A stretch of 51,757 bases of DNA, taken from the NCBI GenBank assembly GCA_002404865.1, contig DHKP01000030.1:1-51757 (forward strand), given 5' to 3'. Origin of the DNA: Caryophanales bacterium UBA4691 (GTDB lineage: Bacteria > Bacillota_I > Bacilli_A > RFN20 > CAG-826). The stretch's first letter is position 1. Every line of letters begins with the position of its first letter. The notes under the pieces were generated by a model. That model did no database searches. It was not told where the DNA came from and saw only the letters and a program-made list of their open reading frames with translations. Of this stretch, positions 8,101 to 16,207 are shown piece by piece. A program made the position numbers and the translations under genes.

Positions 8101-8936
8101 GGGATTTTAATTGGATCATTCGTCCAAACGCCAGTAAGGTTGCATTCTTCATCAGAAGACATCTTTAAAACAATAGGGTCCCAATCGTCTTTCCCTAAAT
8201 CGATGGTGAACGTATATTCGTAGCTCTTATTTTCATCTTCAACTAAAGACATTGATAACTTGTTCATTAGCTCGCTTAAAGAAGAATCACCGGATGAAGA
8301 ATTCGAATCATCCTCATCTTTCATATACGAAGAAAAGCGGGCGCTTTCTTCTAGCATGGTGTAAACCGTATCGATTAAATCATCGTATTCGGTACCGCTT
8401 ACGCAGTAACGGATTCCAGATGTATAAGGATTTCCTTCATAGACGATGGTTTTCTTATTGCCATTTTCGTCAACATAGCCGTCCGTCAAAGAGAGATAAA
8501 GATTCTTTTCTTCACCTAAATAAGTGACATCGAGATCTTTTTTAACCGGATTTGCCGAAGAATACCCGTCATAAGAAAGTGTCGTATCTAAATTTAAGGA
8601 GAGTTCGCTAAGTGAAGGCATCGACAAACTGACATTGCCGCTTAATGAAATGTGATTGTTCGTCTTTTCGCTAGAATCGTTATCAGGAAGCGTCACATCC
8701 GCGCTTAAATTTTTAAGCGTGAGTTTTTTTAACGCGGAAATATTGGAAAAAAGAAGATCGCCATGAGTTTGCAAAGTATTATCGTTATCGTCAATTCTAT
8801 TTGGCCCCTTAGAATTACTACCGGGAGCAATAAAATAAGTCAAAGTGGCAGTCGCAATCGAAGTAACAAGCCCAAAGGAAAAATACTTTAACCCTTTCAA
8901 TAAGATAGATAATGTTTTCTTTACCTTTCCATTCAT
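5160..8936 (-). CDS. Giant membrane-anchored or exported beta-rich protein, paralogue of the next gene upstream
   Basis: I do not recognise a family. The start at 8936 is chosen because AAGGAAGG lies 8 nt upstream; an in-frame ATG at 8942 would leave 2 nt. The product has 1,258 residues. A lysine-rich start is followed by a hydrophobic segment (about residues 18-36) that could be a signal anchor or an uncleaved signal peptide, and no lipobox cysteine is seen. The rest is rich in Ser, Asn and Asp, with many alternating hydrophobic/polar strands (for example HISLSGNVSLSMPSLSELSL). It aligns block by block with the 1,343-residue product upstream, so the two are diverged paralogues. A short tail-fibre-like insert sits near residues 488-521. 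No C-terminal membrane anchor or sorting signal is visible. Function unknown; a surface structural, adhesion or lipid/glycan-handling role is only conjecture. Confidence 0.85.
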   Translation of the reverse strand: MNGKVKKTLSILLKGLKYFSFGLVTSIATATLTYFIAPGSNSKGPNRIDDNDNTLQTHGDLLFSNISALKKLTLKNLSADVTLPDNDSSEKTNNHISLSGNVSLSMPSLSELSLNLDTTLSYDGYSSANPVKKDLDVTYLGEEKNLYLSLTDGYVDENGNKKTIVYEGNPYTSGIRYCVSGTEYDDLIDTVYTMLEESARFSSYMKDEDDSNSSSGDSSLSELMNKLSMSLVEDENKSYEYTFTIDLGKDDWDPIVLKMSSDEECNLTGVWTNDPIKIPLDAKNNKYCLISLNAKETSMTETTEILPPKDKDSYSHLINSTSLMKKVFNIVDKESFDLDMSGKLIHKYDEKDVSSDEVAQKENLYETLTLGAKLSIDYPNNLLDFSPIITSKFDGEDSSYSYDLDMSLRSSEDKSNLYLSYNVNESPLAKLNFTNVKTIDKFLGSIINSSSNIVSNLDTQKLMNVVNYFTSIVTDTKEIITGKATLEGNGEPSSDIGNVGDIYLNKDNNRKYTKDENGWKENSLTLIDEIKEGHYQRCFEILKGIYTGDNVISIVLTLAPFGLGENATIALTLDGNDASPNKDLASIALGELEFSDFKLKDFVIRVNEVKKEFFSVDEASFQKVNNMPAMFDELMTIADAKKAGLVFSGSLSNKIASNSKSLSSFSFSGAAKFDANAGNQGAKLFLDMEQIYANEPKKNVRHDLRLEMGRLINQEETRDENGTVLTPEEHDYLTKFSYQSKDAEEQNGNERGGLYGKGYISSISDLLKYLRTLLSDEKTTLRDRVISPIRSLVTMVNLSNINENTGSNSASSNRRYFDFLKTSYISSISNDASDGFENLTIVLNGKAFDLNSDIKFVMKRYLNDSGNHKAGELASFNLVDLWLSESKTLDLTFNIERYEDVATKECPLDKADSQNEDAKNYYDFSSLATLAKFGINTSLKQDSYYWSGDVSVNLGALVGIISVKANIYLKVNGSSFKMMGDFSLPLIPDVNGPTENVTDLLREMSGFGSRNVNFYYDANTDYESNASCSRVYFSGLSDTKGNAFDTKDYASFDIDYLLNHTEDVFLGYVLDVYPSLLKNRNGQEQDSNGEAEGSSSSDITLDNEYDSLIKEYYAPEAGENGSYGITFDLASLLGIMSVRSSSFDFDMNVRHLADVTLEITTKDDVLACFYADIKIYLGIRVTISLANNDPEKIDDNVSMFHNKIADSKFSSDGEFYSYINEHCGDSINTVYIAKKTKSDNGYLWNDAYSIDESWKLAA

Positions 8937-9033
8937 ATTCATTGCCTTCCTTGGATAACGATCTTTAATTTAGCTCAGTCTCTTTTCGCGCCTACTATTT
9001 TAGAAAGCCTATTGTCAATTGCTTCCTAGTGCT

Positions 9034-9075
9034 AAATTCTCTATTAGAGAATAAACTCTCCAATTTAGAGAATTT
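9034..9075. repeat. Nested inverted repeats between the two giant genes
   Basis: AAATTCTCTA (9034-9043) and TAGAGAATTT (9066-9075) are perfect inverted arms. Inside, TTCTCT (9037-9042) can instead pair with AGAGAA (9046-9051), and ACTCTCC lies between. The pairings exclude each other. There is no U-run on the minus (coding) strand, so it is not a standard terminator for the gene ending at 9109. It may be a processing or attenuation site, or an operator. Confidence 0.5.
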
Positions 9076-9108
9076 TTTAAATAAGAGAGAAATGTAGGCA
9101 AAATACAG

Positions 9109-12100
9109 CTATTTTGAATACTTAAATACATTGTCCCCCTCCTTCCAAGTGCCATCGGATTGACGTGAGAATACTAAGTTAACAGTTTCATCTAAAACCA
9201 AATAATTATCACGCCCGACAACCGATATAGTGAAATAACCGCCGAACCAATCAAATTTGTTTGCCCAGGTTACTTTAGCGCCATTTTTGTTCCAAAAAAC
9301 ACATGGATTATTATAATCAAAATAATTAACCCATTTATTATTGCTTAGTTTCTCTAAAGAGACAGAACCATCCGTTCCAATTACAAGTTTTATAACTTTT
9401 CCTGTGTGGTCAGTTCCCTCATAAGTGCCAGAGAAATCTTTTGCTGATTCTTGAAAATTATTGCTAGCAGCATTCTTAAAGGATTCAAATCTTTCTTCGT
9501 GCTCTCCCACTTCATTGTGCCAGCTATCCATACAAGCGCTGAGTGTAGAATCGTCAGCCTTTCCATCGCTATTGTTATCAAGAATGAAAGACGCCTCAAT
9601 ATTTGCAGTAATAATGTCTGTATACTTAATTCCGCCTTTTTCTTTTTTATCATCCCCATGGGGAGGGGTCGATAAAGTAATTCTATTGAGAGTATTTGCT
9701 TCCGCGCTTCCATAAAGACTTAAATTTACAAATCCAGACAAATTTTTAATGTTCAAGCCGTCTAAATCTAACGCAATATTCGTCCAAGATGGATTACCGC
9801 TTGAATCTGTATCATATTTAAATTCATTCCCGGTAAATACTTTTTCAATATAAATTGGAGATTTATCGCTCGTTGTAGTCGAATTTCCACTGAAGGCTGT
9901 ATCAAGCTTGTCTTTGATTATCTTAGAGCCATCTTCAAATCCCATCATATAGAGTAGGACCGTTTCTCCAATTGTGCTTAAAAATTCGGAACCAGACATC
10001 TTTTTATTGGATATGTTTTTCACTTCATTGCTATCATTCTTTTTCACACGATGAATGTACATGGTTCCACTCGGATCTTCTTCACTCGTCTCATAGCCAA
10101 AATATGAGGTGTATTGTCCACCATTCACGCCAGAAATATGTGGTGTGTCTAAATACCCATAAACCTTGACAGTTTCGCCTTTTAAATAAACATAGAAATC
10201 AAGATGCAATGTTTTCTCAAATGGTATGCCGACTATAGAAGCACTTAATGTAATTCCATTTTCATCTTTGACGTGATAAGTAGAATAGCCTTTTGCCTTT
10301 GTGACAGCATTTACAGAATTATTCTCGCCAAATTGATAGGTTTCATCATTCCCTAAAATCGCGCTATTGAGGAGATATTGAAGGAGATATTGGAGGCTAG
10401 ACCAATCGGTGTATTTACTTACATCGTGTATAGCGTATTCTCCATTTCCATCGATGGATCCATTCATTTCGCCACTAAAATTATCGTCCTTATATTGGAA
10501 TGCATTCCAATTATAACTAGAGCCGATCTTTCTACCTGGAGCAACATAATCTTTTTCGAATTTAAGCGTGAAATCGATGTCGTTTTCCTTAGTTTTTGTT
10601 GTAATCTGAAGTGATTCGATGCATCCCTTTTTACGTTCACTATTTTCGTTAAAACTGTCTTGGTTTTCATAAGCGTAATAATCGCCAGAATAAGAAATGG
10701 TCAAGGTAATATCGCCATCCATCGATAAAGTAGAACCATTAATGACAATGGCGGCTTTTTTATTTGTTTCGTCTAAAGCAAAGGATTTCAGCAAAGACGA
10801 AGAAAGAAGAGGGTTGATTTCATTTCCTTTTAGGACTTTCAGAAGTACGGAACTACTTTCTACGCCCGTAAACCAATCAAGATATTTCGTAAAACGTTCA
10901 TCTTTCGTTTTGGTGAATGCTTTAAGTAAAGACATGATCCCTTCTAAGGAATCCATCGTGAATCTTCCTTGGAGAGGTTTAGCGCCACTAAGAGGGGTAT
11001 TCACCATGAAAAACATGTTGTTTGCGTTAGAAACACGGTGATGCTTTTCCCAAGCGTCATCGATAATATCGACACCAAGGCGATAATTCTGCGTTTTCTC
11101 CTTACCGTCAGAATCTTTCCCTTTAATATCTTTGAAAACAATTTCTCCAGTACCTTTGCGTTCGTTTAAATCAAATGTGATTTTACTACCACCATGACTA
11201 TCTTCTTCAATATAAAAACCGTCTGGATTATTGCTATCAAGACTCTTCATATGTCCAGAAATAGAAATCGTCGCGTGCTTCTCGTTTGCAAAATTCTCTA
11301 GGCTATCAAAAATATCGGGCAATCTTCTTAAATACGCTCTTCCTTCTTCGCTTGGCTTAACGATAGAGAAAGAACTATTCGTGGATTCGTCATTAAAAGC
11401 AATTGAACCGTTAATCGCGATTTTGCCAAAAACGAAATCGCGAATTCCAATTCCTACGAGTCGTTTATTAGAACCATTATAGATAGAAATGACTAAGGAA
11501 CCACTCGATAGCCCAAGGGCTTTTAAATCAATCGTTAAGTCTAAGGTTGGAAGAGATTCGTTATCGACTTCTTTCGTGCTTTCTTTGACGGAACTAATCA
11601 AACGAAGCATTTTTTCATATTCGCCAGTCTCGATCCCGCTTAATGCGCTATTACTAGAGGTGATAGAAAGATAATCGTCTAAAATTGCATTAATCGTATC
11701 GACTAGCTTAAATTTTCCAAATAATCCATTGAAAACATCTTTGAGGTCATTAACTTTTTCTTCTGTTAATGAGCCACGCAAGGAAGTGTTAGAGCCACTG
11801 CTAGATAAATCAATAATCTTTCCAATCATCGCATCGAGAGTGAAGAAATCCATCTTTGTCCTTAAAGCGTTCGTCGTAAGATAAGCGTATCCTTTGTCTA
11901 AATAAGCGCCTTCATTTTGTTCGCGGACAAAATCTAAACTGAGTTTTTTCGAAACAGAAGTTGTTTTATTTGGATCAATAATAAAATCGAATTGCCCGTT
12001 GAGTGCATTAGGCAAAGAATCGCTCGATATTCTTTTTCCCGAGGACGAGAAAGAATTCGAGACATCGGCTTTTAAAGACAACCCTAAAGTAGCCTCTTCT

Positions 12101-13140
12101 ATGTTATCGCTTGTGGAGCTATCACCTATTGTATGCGAGAGATTAAGTTTCCCTTCGATAGAAAAGCGAGGGGATTTTGCCAAAGGATATAGGCGGTCCA
12201 ATAACCCGGTGACATCGACCAAACGACTATATTTAGCGTCTTCTGCCTTTAAATTCGGGAAAACATAATCTGCGCTTAATGATTGAATCGAAGAAGTTAA
12301 GCGGATTTTCTTTGAATGCAAAGCATTAGAAAGGCTCACAAAATGAGAAGCTTCATCATCATTATAAATCGAGATGGAACTAAGATTCCCCTCAGCGTCA
12401 GAACTCAAACGAATTGGAAGAGAGAAGGAATCGGAGTTCACTATGAAAGTATATTCATAATTGCCGTTTCCTCTATCTTCTCCCTCACTCAAAGAAAGAC
12501 TTGTTTTAGCTTTCTTTATGGCATTAGAAGCACCATTAGAAGAATTGGTGTCCAAAATACTCGTAAAATTAGAAACGATTGATCCGTATTTATTAATCAG
12601 ATCAAACATGTGATCAATGAGTTGGCTCAATTCGTCTTCTGAACTGCCTTTTGTAATGCCGATTTTGTATTTAAGATCGTATTTTTTGGCGGATGAATCA
12701 ATATCGGTAATCGAGAAATATAAGGTTTCGTTAGAATAATTCGCATGAATAGAAACAACGCTTTCATTGTTATAAGTGACAGGCAAAGACGCATCAAATT
12801 GTAAAGAGCCATCATCACTAGGAATTTTCAAAGAAAGGGAACCATTTTTGATTTCAATCGTTTGGTCATGATAATTCCCGTTCATGGCTTTCGTAGGAAC
12901 TAAGAAAGCAAAATCAAGATTAGAAATAGAAAGGCCATTTTCCGCCTGCTGTCTAATCGCTTCAGATAGTTCTTCCCCGCTTAAAGCGGTATGAGAAGAA
13001 TAGTGAGAAGAAGTCACTTCAGTCGCCCCAATTTCGCTATGATTGGCTTTGTTTTTAGAAAGACCAAAGCTAGAAACGGAAAAAACGCTCGCCAAAGTGA
13101 GTGACCACAAAGTGAGTTTTTGTACGAGCGCCTTATTCAT
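9109..13140 (-). CDS. Giant exported beta-rich protein, paralogue of the 5160-8936 product
   Basis: No family is recognised. I place the start at the ATG at 13140, which overlaps the preceding stop as TGATG and has GAGGTG 7 nt upstream; a GTG one codon earlier is also possible. The product has 1,343 residues. Residues 8-27 look like a signal peptide (LTLWSLTLASVFSVSSFG). The body is beta-rich and Ser/Asn/Asp-rich and aligns collinearly with the 1,258-residue paralogue, for example around residues 228-260 (YEYTF, then a D-A-E-G-N-L turn) and 700-1100. The C-terminal 110 residues (from FSGTYEGTDHTG, rich in Trp, Phe and Tyr) form an extra module that the paralogue lacks. It is translationally coupled to the membrane protein upstream, which suggests the two work together. 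Confidence 0.85.
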   Translation of the reverse strand: MNKALVQKLTLWSLTLASVFSVSSFGLSKNKANHSEIGATEVTSSHYSSHTALSGEELSEAIRQQAENGLSISNLDFAFLVPTKAMNGNYHDQTIEIKNGSLSLKIPSDDGSLQFDASLPVTYNNESVVSIHANYSNETLYFSITDIDSSAKKYDLKYKIGITKGSSEDELSQLIDHMFDLINKYGSIVSNFTSILDTNSSNGASNAIKKAKTSLSLSEGEDRGNGNYEYTFIVNSDSFSLPIRLSSDAEGNLSSISIYNDDEASHFVSLSNALHSKKIRLTSSIQSLSADYVFPNLKAEDAKYSRLVDVTGLLDRLYPLAKSPRFSIEGKLNLSHTIGDSSTSDNIEEATLGLSLKADVSNSFSSSGKRISSDSLPNALNGQFDFIIDPNKTTSVSKKLSLDFVREQNEGAYLDKGYAYLTTNALRTKMDFFTLDAMIGKIIDLSSSGSNTSLRGSLTEEKVNDLKDVFNGLFGKFKLVDTINAILDDYLSITSSNSALSGIETGEYEKMLRLISSVKESTKEVDNESLPTLDLTIDLKALGLSSGSLVISIYNGSNKRLVGIGIRDFVFGKIAINGSIAFNDESTNSSFSIVKPSEEGRAYLRRLPDIFDSLENFANEKHATISISGHMKSLDSNNPDGFYIEEDSHGGSKITFDLNERKGTGEIVFKDIKGKDSDGKEKTQNYRLGVDIIDDAWEKHHRVSNANNMFFMVNTPLSGAKPLQGRFTMDSLEGIMSLLKAFTKTKDERFTKYLDWFTGVESSSVLLKVLKGNEINPLLSSSLLKSFALDETNKKAAIVINGSTLSMDGDITLTISYSGDYYAYENQDSFNENSERKKGCIESLQITTKTKENDIDFTLKFEKDYVAPGRKIGSSYNWNAFQYKDDNFSGEMNGSIDGNGEYAIHDVSKYTDWSSLQYLLQYLLNSAILGNDETYQFGENNSVNAVTKAKGYSTYHVKDENGITLSASIVGIPFEKTLHLDFYVYLKGETVKVYGYLDTPHISGVNGGQYTSYFGYETSEEDPSGTMYIHRVKKNDSNEVKNISNKKMSGSEFLSTIGETVLLYMMGFEDGSKIIKDKLDTAFSGNSTTTSDKSPIYIEKVFTGNEFKYDTDSSGNPSWTNIALDLDGLNIKNLSGFVNLSLYGSAEANTLNRITLSTPPHGDDKKEKGGIKYTDIITANIEASFILDNNSDGKADDSTLSACMDSWHNEVGEHEERFESFKNAASNNFQESAKDFSGTYEGTDHTGKVIKLVIGTDGSVSLEKLSNNKWVNYFDYNNPCVFWNKNGAKVTWANKFDWFGGYFTISVVGRDNYLVLDETVNLVFSRQSDGTWKEGDNVFKYSK

Positions 13141-14192
13141 CACATTTCACCTCGATAAGAGCAAGGCTCGTTGAGCTCGGGAATCTTATAATCGCCACCG
13201 CGCTCAAATTTGACGCGGATTTCAGAGGTTGTCGAAGCTGGAACAGGAATACTCGCTTTAGTCGCGATATATTTTTCAAACGAAGTAAGAGAAAGAAGAT
13301 TGAGTTTTTCATCAAGTTCAAAAACAAGATGGCAATAATCAAAAGGAGGTTTACGAGAGAGCTCGGAAATTGTTTTCATTTGAATCGCGTAAGCGGAAAC
13401 ACCTTTGATAGGATCTAATTCAAGGTTGATGGTGTAGCCATTATCGGTCTTTGTAGCCTTTGTTTCGCCATACATAGCACCTTTCTTTTCGCCAATTAAA
13501 ACGGTTTGATCGCTCACAATATAGGAACTTGTTGTGGATAAAAGTCTACCCATATGGGCAATATAACCTTCTTTATCAAACGTCTCTTTTTTGCAATCGG
13601 TAAAATTGCCAGCATAAGTATCCTTATTCACATTTTTAGAATAGTTCATCGTGACAGAAATATTGTCTCCATCATTCGTTTGATACATGCGGTCAGCGAC
13701 ATTGACTAAGCCAGTAGAGATAGATTCCTCGAAAAAGAGATTTTCATTTCGAATGGTTGTACTACGAATTTGCTGAACCGTAACAACGCCAGCATCGGCA
13801 TAGCCCACGCCTTGACTATAGAGATGCTCTTCTTTTTGGGCTAAGCAAATGGATATTTCTGCCATTTCGGTAGGAGAAAGAACTTCGGAATAATTTGCGA
13901 TATCTTTCTTTTGAGCCTTTTGGTAGGTTTCATAAACTTTATCATAGTCAGGATAATAACTCTGATAATCAGTTGAACCAGCGTCCACTTCTTGTCCTGA
14001 AGATAAAATATCCTTAGCCTTAACGCCAATAAAGACGCCGAGAGTGATTGAAGGTACTAAAATAAGCGCGTAAGAAAGTGCGTGAAAACGAAACTTTCTC
14101 GCCTTTTTCGGTTCTTTGCTTTCTCCTTTATTTTGCGATTCAAGAGGAGAAGCTTCCTTTTCGTTTTTGATTAGAATTTCTTGCTCGTTCAT
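13140..14192 (-). CDS. Single-pass membrane protein with large extracellular domain, first gene of the giant-protein locus
   Basis: No family is recognised. The ATG at 14192 gives 350 residues; a TTG at 14219 would add nine. Residues 1-36 are charged and end in KKARKFRFH, followed by one membrane helix (about 37-57). By the positive-inside rule the C-terminal 290 residues face outward. That domain contains a segment (ending ELDEKLNLLSLTSFE) resembling segments in both giant proteins downstream, so all three may share a fold. Its TGA overlaps the next gene's ATG (TGATG), so it is translated in tandem with it. An extended -10 (TGC-TAATAT, hexamer at 14203-14208) lies 10 nt before the ATG, and no Shine-Dalgarno sequence is seen. 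Confidence 0.85.
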   Translation of the reverse strand: MNEQEILIKNEKEASPLESQNKGESKEPKKARKFRFHALSYALILVPSITLGVFIGVKAKDILSSGQEVDAGSTDYQSYYPDYDKVYETYQKAQKKDIANYSEVLSPTEMAEISICLAQKEEHLYSQGVGYADAGVVTVQQIRSTTIRNENLFFEESISTGLVNVADRMYQTNDGDNISVTMNYSKNVNKDTYAGNFTDCKKETFDKEGYIAHMGRLLSTTSSYIVSDQTVLIGEKKGAMYGETKATKTDNGYTINLELDPIKGVSAYAIQMKTISELSRKPPFDYCHLVFELDEKLNLLSLTSFEKYIATKASIPVPASTTSEIRVKFERGGDYKIPELNEPCSYRGEM

Positions 14193-14360
14193 AGCCAAGC
14201 TAATATTAGCAAAATACAAAAAGCAAAAACGCTCACGCGTAACGCACGCGAGTAGAATTTAATCTACGAATTGGAGAACAATCGATATTGTCGATTATTT
14301 TTCAAGTGTTTTTCGTAATAAATGGAATTCGAAAAAACGAATAATTTCCTGAAAGAACAT

Positions 14361-14383
14361 AAAAAGCCAGCACGCAGCTGGCT
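14361..14383 (-). terminator. Terminator of the LacI-family gene
   Basis: Stem AGCCAGC / GCTGGCT (14365-14371 and 14377-14383) with a 5-nt loop, followed on the minus strand by a U-run (AAAAA at 14361-14365 on +). It lies 17 nt after the stop at 14401. Confidence 0.9.
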
Positions 14384-14400
14384 AGATTTAGAAAGGATTA

Positions 14401-15405
14401 TTAATCATGGATTGTGGAATTTCTTAAGATTAATCTCGCCTCGAATTTATAGGTTTTCTCCGTTAAGTTGCCATTGATGAGATCGATAAGCATATACATG
14501 CTACGCTTACCAACTTCAGCCATATCAATGTCCATAGAAGTCAAAGTAGGACGAATGATGTTCGCGTATTTGGTACCGACTAGCGAAAGCACTTCCACAT
14601 CTTGCGGGACTCGTAGCCCGCTATCGGTAGCGGCGTTTTCCACCGCTGCGGCAATGGAATCGCGATAGGCGATAAAATATCCTTCGCGGTGGGTTTGGAA
14701 ATATTCTAAGAAATCGTGATAGGTGCGATTATAGGAATCATCGACATTGATGATATTATAGGGCTTTTCAAGCTTTTCATTAGCTTCAACGAAGAGCTTT
14801 TCTGCTTTTGCAAGCATTCTTCCGCCATCATGAACATGGAGGAAAGTCATTTGCTTCCTTCCACCATTGTAATAATAATCATTGATAGTGCTCTTCAAGA
14901 TATCGCCAATGCCAAAGAGAACGGATCCGGTTCTATCCCCTACTACTTTGTTATTAACGACGATAGAAGGAACGTTATAAGAAGCGATTTTCATGATGTC
15001 TTCTTCTTCGAGCTCATCATCGAAGATAATCGCACCATCGACGTGGGTTGTGATGACTTTCTCGATCATCGAAAGGGCCTCTTCATGACTATGGCTGGTT
15101 GTAAATAAAGTAAGGACGAATCCTTTTTGCTTGGCGATTTCGCTGATGCCGTTAAGCATATTGGAAATATAAACATAGTTCGCGCTTGGAATGACAACGC
15201 CGATATTGGTTGTTTTGTTTGTGGCAAGTGCTTGTGCCAATCCGCTAGGCTTGTAGCCAAGACGACGAATCGTCTCTTCCACCCTATTTCTAGTCGCTTC
15301 AGTGACGTTTCCTTGTTTGTTGATGACGCGAGAGACCGTAGCGAGAGAAACTCCGGCCGCTTGGGCAACTTGGTATATCGTAACTCTGTCTTTAAGGTTT
15401 TCCAT
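14401..15405 (-). CDS. LacI-family transcriptional regulator
   Basis: The 334-residue protein has a LacI-type HTH at residues 8-27 (VTIYQVAQAAGVSLATVSRV) and hinge helix around 50-60 (YKPSGLAQALA). A periplasmic-binding-protein-like sugar-sensing domain covers residues 66-330. This is the CcpA/MalR class of DNA-binding repressors, whose effectors are sugars or HPr. No sugar-use operon is adjacent, so the regulon is unknown; the glycogen genes are 9 kb away and the giant exported proteins are its nearest downstream neighbours. Start: ATG at 15405 with GGAGG 6 nt upstream. The promoter is covered by tandem repeats, which suggests autoregulation. Confidence 0.93.
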   Translation of the reverse strand: MENLKDRVTIYQVAQAAGVSLATVSRVINKQGNVTEATRNRVEETIRRLGYKPSGLAQALATNKTTNIGVVIPSANYVYISNMLNGISEIAKQKGFVLTLFTTSHSHEEALSMIEKVITTHVDGAIIFDDELEEEDIMKIASYNVPSIVVNNKVVGDRTGSVLFGIGDILKSTINDYYYNGGRKQMTFLHVHDGGRMLAKAEKLFVEANEKLEKPYNIINVDDSYNRTYHDFLEYFQTHREGYFIAYRDSIAAAVENAATDSGLRVPQDVEVLSLVGTKYANIIRPTLTSMDIDMAEVGKRSMYMLIDLINGNLTEKTYKFEARLILRNSTIHD

Positions 15406-15426
15406 GGTTTGCCTCCAACATCTTCA

Positions 15427-15454
15427 ATCATAAATGAAACAAAATGAAAAGCAA
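15427..15454 (-). promoter_or_regulatory. Candidate promoter of the LacI-family gene
   Basis: On the minus strand TTGCTT (15449-15454), a 16-nt spacer and TATGAT (15427-15432). The 10-bp tandem repeats at 15433-15462 fill the spacer and overlap the -35. Confidence 0.5.
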
Positions 15455-15494
15455 TGAAAAACGAAATTAAAACCAACCACAAATGAATTTCATT
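15433..15494. repeat. Phased AATGAA repeats and palindrome, probable operator region
   Basis: Three exact-period 10-bp units start with AATGAAA at 15433, 15443 and 15453 (AATGAAACAA, AATGAAAAGC, AATGAAAAAC). About three helical turns further on is the perfect palindrome AATGAA-T-TTCATT (15482-15494). The repeats are one turn apart, so bound protein would line up on one face of the DNA. They overlie the predicted promoter, consistent with autoregulation, but the protein that binds them is not known. Confidence 0.55.
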
Positions 15495-15611
15495 GATTTG
15501 CAATTCACAAAAAGATTGCTTATTATCTTCTTTTTATTAACTTCTTAAAGGTAATATGAATGTAAATCTTTGAAAATTTAAGTAAAGAAAATACTAAGAT
15601 ACCCTTAATAA

Positions 15612-16205
15612 TTATGCAAAGAAATCCATTCCCTCATTTTTATCAATCGCTAGATAAGCCGATTCTTCGTTTTTGCTAGAAATTCCTAATTCATACGCAT
15701 TGCAAATCAAAACATCGATTGGGATATTCTTTTCAATGTGGCTAAGAAATAATTTCCCTTCGTTATCCGGAGAACCATTAATTTTTACCACAACCTTTTC
15801 TCCGACTTTGAGATTAGTGAATAAAGAGACTGTCTGGACTTTTTTCTCTAATAAGCTCAAAGTGACGATATGAGCCTTTTCCTCTAATGGATGCTCTTCT
15901 AAAGAGAGGACTTTTGCGACAAAATATCCACTATTATCGTTCCGCTTTAGCGGAGGCAATTTTTCCGCTAATAAGAGGATGTTCACCGCCGCAAAAAGTT
16001 GGGCATCGTTACCTAAAAATGCCCCGTCATGGGGGATTTTGATATGTTTGGAAATGCAAAAGAGATTGATTCCGACGCGCTCGCCGTTACAAAGCAAAGT
16101 GACGATGTCGCCATTTCGGGTGGATGATGTGACTTTCTTCGTTGGATCAATAACGACGAAAAGGACATCGCCTGGAATTTCGTGATTATAGTAAAAACGA
16201 TACAT
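15612..16205 (-). CDS. ytpR: YtpR-like tRNA-binding domain protein
   Basis: The 197-residue product starts MYRFYYNHEIPGDVLFVVID, as Bacillus YtpR does. It carries an EMAP/Csaa-type OB-fold tRNA-binding domain at about residues 92-190 (GYFVAKVLSLEEHP, LKVGEKVVVKINGS). The same fold occurs in the N-terminus of PheRS beta, and stand-alone YtpR is thought to bind tRNA; its exact role is unsettled. Last gene of the coaX-ECF-pepV-trmB-ytpR operon, starting 2 nt after trmB with GGAG upstream. A close partner of tRNA methyltransferase TrmB by position. No clear terminator follows. Confidence 0.85.
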   Translation of the reverse strand: MYRFYYNHEIPGDVLFVVIDPTKKVTSSTRNGDIVTLLCNGERVGINLFCISKHIKIPHDGAFLGNDAQLFAAVNILLLAEKLPPLKRNDNSGYFVAKVLSLEEHPLEEKAHIVTLSLLEKKVQTVSLFTNLKVGEKVVVKINGSPDNEGKLFLSHIEKNIPIDVLICNAYELGISSKNEESAYLAIDKNEGMDFFA

Positions 16206-16207
16206 GA

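Noticed and set aside
15433..15462. Tandem 10-bp units as a CRISPR or minisatellite
   Set aside because: Units are too short, have no spacers and sit exactly on a promoter; an operator or phased-bend reading is better.
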